Shown here: positions 32,581-36,115 of the stretch, in pieces | How positions within the stretch are numbered: the first letter of the stretch is position 1 | Layout of the letters: the number at the start of each line of letters is the position of its first letter | Assembly (NCBI GenBank): GCA_000729835.1 | Contig: JFHB01000271.1 | Coordinates: forward strand, 1-36,115 | Length of the DNA: 36,115 nt | From: Atkinsonella hypoxylon | Lineage: Eukaryota; Ascomycota; Sordariomycetes; Hypocreales; Clavicipitaceae | Direction: 5' to 3' | Notes under the pieces: model-generated | What the model saw: the letters and a program-made list of their open reading frames with translations, nothing else | Told to the model about the DNA's origin: nothing | The model's database searches: none | Position numbers and translations under genes: made by a program

Positions 32581-34331
32581 ATGTCTCTCATACACTTAGT
32601 CTCGTCTCATGCCATCCACTCTTGTACAGCGCCGCGACGCTTCTTCCATACCATGACTATGCGTGGGTTATGCAAACTCAAGCCGGCTGCTAGAGTATCT
32701 GGCCAAAGGCGAGATGTGTGGTAAATGCATTCACCCGTCGTGTTGGCAGTCATTTCGACATTCATTCATCTTTCCTAGCCGCTGACAATACCGTCATAAG
32801 GTCCATCATTAATGAAGCCGCGGCTGCTTCGCCCAAACAGCCGGTCGTCAACATGGGACAAGGTTTCTTTGGATACAACCCACCTGACTTCATTCTTAAC
32901 GCAGCCAAAAAGGCTCTCGATCGCGTAGAATGCAATCAGTACTCTCCCACTATGGGGCGACCGAGGCTCAAGAAGGCAATTGCTGATGCGTACTCGCCGT
33001 TCTGGGGAAGAAAGGTCGATCCCGAGACAGAGGTTGTTATTACTACTGGTGCTAACGAAGGCACGTTTCCCTATGAGGATCTAAGAAGCTCAGCGTAGAA
33101 ATTGGCTAATCCAATTCATGTGTAGGTATGCTGAGTGCGTTCATGGCGTTTATTGAGCCCGGGGACGAGGTCATTGTTTTTGAGCCATTTTTTGACCAGT
33201 AAGCAAAGGCTATTCCGAAGAACAAACGCGGGCCTTGGTCAAAGGCCCATTTGAAACTAACATCTCGTTCAGATACATTAGCAACATTGAGATGCCGGGT
33301 GGCAAAATTGTCTATGTCCCAATGCACCCGCCTAGCACCGGTGCAACGAAGACGTCTTCTGCTGCGGACTGGGCAGTCGACTTTAATGAGTTGGAGAAGG
33401 CCATTACGCCCAAAACGAAGATGATTGTTCTTAACACACCCCGTATGGATCCCCAATTTAACTTTTGAGCACCTTACTTCCTGGTTCTGTTCTGTTCTGC
33501 AAAGATACATATTCGCTGATTTCTCCCAGACAATCCTGTTGGAAAGGTCTTTTCGAAAGAAGAGCTCCAGAAGATTGGCGACTTATGTGTCAAGAACGAA
33601 ATCATCATTTTGTCTGATGAAGTCTACGACCGCCTGACTTATGTCCCCTTCACGCGCATATCCACCTTGTCGCCAGAGATTGAAGCCCTCTCGCTCACCG
33701 TAGGTTCAGCGGGCAAGAACTTTTACGCCACTGGCTGGCGAGTCGGTATGCTTTCTCACTCTACATTCCACCTTTAACCTATGCCATAGCCTTGCCCACC
33801 AGAGGAGCAAAGAACTTACAGTATCTGAATTTTGTAGGCTGGCTCATGGGACCCGCCAACTTGATCAAGTACGTTTCCGCCGCCCATACCCGCATCTGCT
33901 ATTCCTCGGTATCTCCCCTTCAGGAAGCATGCGCCGTGGGCTTCGAGCAAGCTTCCGCCCAAGGATTCTGGGACAGTTCGATTAAGGACATGAAGTCTAA
34001 AATGGAGCGCTTCAACCAAATTTGGGATGAGCTCGGCATGCCTTACTCTGATCCGGAGGGTGGCTACTTTGTTCTCGTCAACATGAAGAAGGTGAAGCTT
34101 CCAGAAGGATATCCCTTCCCCGAGCACGTCGCGTCGCGGCCTCGCGACTTCAAACTCGCTTGGTTTCTGATTCAGGAGGTGGGCGTGGCTGCTATCCCAC
34201 CTACGGAGTTTTGCACCGATAGAAACGCACATTTGGCGGAAGATTACTTGAGATTCGCAGTATGCAAAGATGACGGTGTTTTGGAGGAAGCTAAGAATCG
34301 GTTGAGGGGACTGAAGAAGTACATGGAGTGA
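32581..34331 (+). CDS. BNA3: Kynurenine aminotransferase (class I PLP aminotransferase, BNA3-like)
   Basis: Exons 32581-32720, 32801-33060, 33126-33198, 33273-33442, 33530-33745 and 33838-34331 (1353 bp, 450 aa). The start at 32581 is the first ATG after an in-frame stop. It gives a basic, acid-poor leader with an RRFFHT segment, typical of mitochondrial targeting. Class I fold markers are NMGQGFF (64-70), NTPHNPVGK (212-220), SDEVYDRL with the ring-nitrogen Asp244 and Tyr247, the Schiff-base Lys277 in SAGKNFYATGW, and the carboxylate-binding Arg425. It should transaminate kynurenine with a 2-oxo acid to give kynurenic acid; relatives also have cysteine-conjugate lyase activity, and substrate choice cannot be read here. 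Intron 2 uses a GC donor. A MITE occupies the promoter. Confidence 0.92.
33061..33125 (+). other. GC-AG intron in the aminotransferase gene
   Basis: The frame requires joining ...AACGAAG to GTATGCTGAGT, giving the conserved GANEGMLSAF. This leaves an intron starting GCACGT and ending TGTAG, with a GGCTAATCC branch site. The exon end AAG and the C at intron position 2 fit GC-AG introns. The nearby GT (33065) would break the frame with any visible acceptor. Confidence 0.8.
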
Positions 34332-35849
34332 AAGGACACAAGACTTGGTTCTAGAAGCGATCCATACGCGGAACATGGAAATCTACGCCGGTATCTATGT
34401 TGTATCAGGAGGTGGAGTTTACAAACTGGTTGTTCGCGTAGCGCGGCATCCTCAAACAAGCCCTCGTTGGGCTGTTTCTTCACACAGCAAGCTCAAATCT
34501 CGCTTTAGCATCCGTCTCAAATAACATGAACTTCCTCACCGGTACCCGCTTTGTAAAAACTTCATCCAACTCATAGCCTAAGTTATAATAGCGCAGAAGC
34601 CATCTTCAAGCCAATCAGAAGCTTCTCCACCACAATTATATGAATGGATATCCTCGTGTAGTTAGAGCACTGTGAATAAGATTGGTCAGCGGTATGAAGC
34701 CAAACATGCTTTTAAACGCTGCTCGGCACTGATTCCACTCCTTTTGAGACCATGACGGGATTTGGTGGGTGCGGGCTCGTATAAGCATAATTAACCAGTT
34801 GCAAAAGCTAGCTTAAACGATCCTCTTTTAGTACCAATGCAACCGAGTCAAGCGGGTCGGTTTTATGCGCAGAGTAAGGTGGCATATCTGCTGGTGTGTC
34901 TCTACTTCTCCTGTTCTTAAAGACAACCTGGTGGTTGATCTAGACGGATGGTGATACGTTCATTCTGATTGGAGGGTCGGAGAACAGAAGCTGTTTTAGC
35001 CACGGGGACATTAGAGACGTGAGCCAAGAATTGCCTACATAGTCTACATACTCGGTTACGCTTTTTTTCGTTCTCGCTTTTGGAATTTCTAAGATTTTTG
35101 ACCCTGTTGCAAAGATTTGTCTCTGAAATAGGCCATTGCGCATTGGATGAACCCGCCGAATCAGTCACTGTGGACAGAGACCAAAGAACAGGACTGTCAC
35201 TTATTGAGGATCGGGTAGGTCAGAGAGCAAAAATTGGGCTACAACATCGACCCGGTATGGGATCGTCGAAAAGACATCGAAAGCTTCGGAAAGCGTATCA
35301 GAACGGACAATCCAGACATTACTTACTGCATAGACATTGCTAGCGAGAGAGAAAGGAGGTTGCGAGGTTAAGCTTTAGTCGGACATTTGTTGTCTAACGT
35401 GGTGGAGGTTGCCGATTGAGAGCTTCGGAATCGGCCGATCGGGTCACGAGATCCACCTAACTTCCAATACCTCGACGATACTTTAGAGTAGGCTTGAGAA
35501 CATAGCGAGTTGAAGTATCTTGGTGTACATGTTCGCCACACAAGTCGTCGCCACCCCGTCCAAGTGCAAGTGGACGACGCCGTCCTCAAAACTCCGAACC
35601 TCAAACTACAAACCTGGAAAGTGAGTCTTCTCCCGCTCGCCCTTTCTGTGATGGCTTGAGGTAGCTGTCGCTTTATTTTTTGTAGATACCCTCTTGGCTG
35701 CACGCTCCGTGCCTGGTCTTTTAAAATCTCCGCATTCTTCACCAGACCGGCAACCCCGCCCTAATATTAGAGTTGCATCCTTTTGAGTTACTCGAGTAAC
35801 TAACCTGGTACTTCTCTTCCCCTTTTCTGCAACAGTGTCTCCGCTAGTC
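34332..35849. other. Intergenic region, 3' end of the aminotransferase and 5' region of xanthine dehydrogenase
   Basis: No complete gene is supported. A frame without start (35237-35370) reads 44 codons of plausible protein-like composition (begins G-Y-N-I-D-P-V-W-D) and then stops, and may be a gene remnant. The final 200 bases hold pyrimidine-rich tracts and the palindrome GTTACTCGAGTAAC (35787-35800). A possible 5'-leader intron ends at CTGCAACAG (35834). Confidence 0.5.
35787..35800. promoter_or_regulatory. 14-bp palindrome upstream of xanthine dehydrogenase
   Basis: GTTACTCGAGTAAC is a perfect inverted repeat centred on CTCGAG, 49 bp before the start codon. Dimeric regulators bind such sites, but no specific factor can be assigned, and it may equally lie in the transcribed leader. 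Confidence 0.3.
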
Positions 35850-36034
35850 ATGGCTCCCACCAGCATCTCACCCGAGCGGGAGCTGCTCCCAGAGACCCTG
35901 GAGTCACTTACAGCCAAGTTCGATGATACCCTGCGTTTCTACTTAAACGGAACAAAGGTGGTCTTGGATGACGTCGATCCCGAAATTACCGTCTTAGAAT
36001 ATCTCCGAGGCATTGGTCTGACAGGAACAAAATT
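35850..36034 (+). CDS. XDH: Xanthine dehydrogenase, first exon only (partial)
   Basis: The ATG at 35850 (GTCATGGCTCCC) opens 61 codons plus 2 bases. They end in LRFYLNGTKVVLDDVD...TVLEYLRGIGLTGTKL, the start of the N-terminal plant-type [2Fe-2S] domain of molybdenum hydroxylases. A GTGAGA donor follows at 36035, inside the codon before the expected cysteine-rich cluster loop, which lies outside the window. The enzyme oxidises hypoxanthine and xanthine to urate in purine catabolism, in the cytosol or peroxisome-associated. In Aspergillus nidulans the counterpart is hxA. A related purine hydroxylase or aldehyde oxidase cannot be excluded from one exon, but the wording matches fungal xanthine dehydrogenase best. 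Confidence 0.85.
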
Positions 36035-36115
36035 GTGAGAAAAAAAAAGCCCCCTTCTTCAGATCATTCGCTTATCCTTCGATTTTGTACCCACCGACCG
36101 CCCCCCTCCCCCCGC
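36035..36115 (+). other. Start of intron 1 of xanthine dehydrogenase
   Basis: It begins GTGAGA followed by an A run. The cysteine-cluster codons expected next do not occur before the window ends, so the acceptor is outside. Confidence 0.7.

Noticed and set aside
32247..32693. 148-codon plus-strand ORF covering the MITE and the aminotransferase leader
   Set aside because: It runs through the terminal inverted repeat and overlaps the true first exon in another frame; no protein-like features.
33816..34376. 186-codon minus-strand ORF
   Set aside because: Antisense to the conserved last exon of the aminotransferase.
1..36115. Starship-type giant mobile element
   Set aside because: No DUF3435 tyrosine-recombinase gene could be recognised; the unassigned frames did not match its motifs by eye.

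Overview
The window is nuclear DNA of a filamentous ascomycete (Pezizomycotina). It has two sharply different halves. Positions 1 to about 24,850 are an extremely AT-rich block of dead transposable elements. They are decayed almost entirely by C-to-T / G-to-A changes at CpA/TpG steps, the signature of repeat-induced point mutation (RIP). From about 24,880 to the end the base composition is normal and holds three host genes with short fungal introns (56-97 bp, GT...AG, CTAAY/CTGAC-type branch points). A finer taxonomic call is not supported by what can be seen.

AT-rich half. A fragment (1-892) of the same retrotransposon family sits directly against a full-length Ty3/gypsy element on the minus strand (893-10839, LTRs of about 242 bp). 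Next comes a plus-strand chromovirus-like Ty3/gypsy gag-pol relic (about 10,990-15,510). Inside its reverse transcriptase lies an un-RIPed solo LTR (12604-12777, target duplication GGTAC). Downstream is an unassigned RIPed plus-strand reading frame (about 16,250-24,030), split by a Ty1/copia element on the minus strand (17344-23032, LTRs of 315 bp, target duplication GGAAT). The copia element itself contains plus-strand, cysteine-bearing coding relics that its own pol does not explain. In both LTR elements the outer half of each LTR is nearly mutation-free and the inner half is RIPed.

Gene half. (1) A KDM4/JHDM3-type JmjN-JmjC-extended-PHD histone demethylase (26129-30419, four exons, 1371 aa) with all Fe(II) and zinc ligands present. 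(2) A 200-bp solo LTR (31064-31263, target duplication ACTCA). (3) A 373-bp MITE-like element with perfect 50-bp terminal inverted repeats (32046-32418), 162 bp upstream of (4) a mitochondrial-type kynurenine aminotransferase gene (BNA3-like, 32581-34331, six exons, 450 aa, one GC-AG intron). (5) The first exon of xanthine dehydrogenase (35850-36034), running off the window.

The three genes are not an obvious pathway; they look like ordinary euchromatic neighbours at the edge of an AT-rich heterochromatic isochore. No CRISPR array, rRNA or convincing intact tRNA was seen. The least explained material is the set of RIPed open frames that match no retroelement domain I could recognise, and the polarised distribution of RIP across LTRs.
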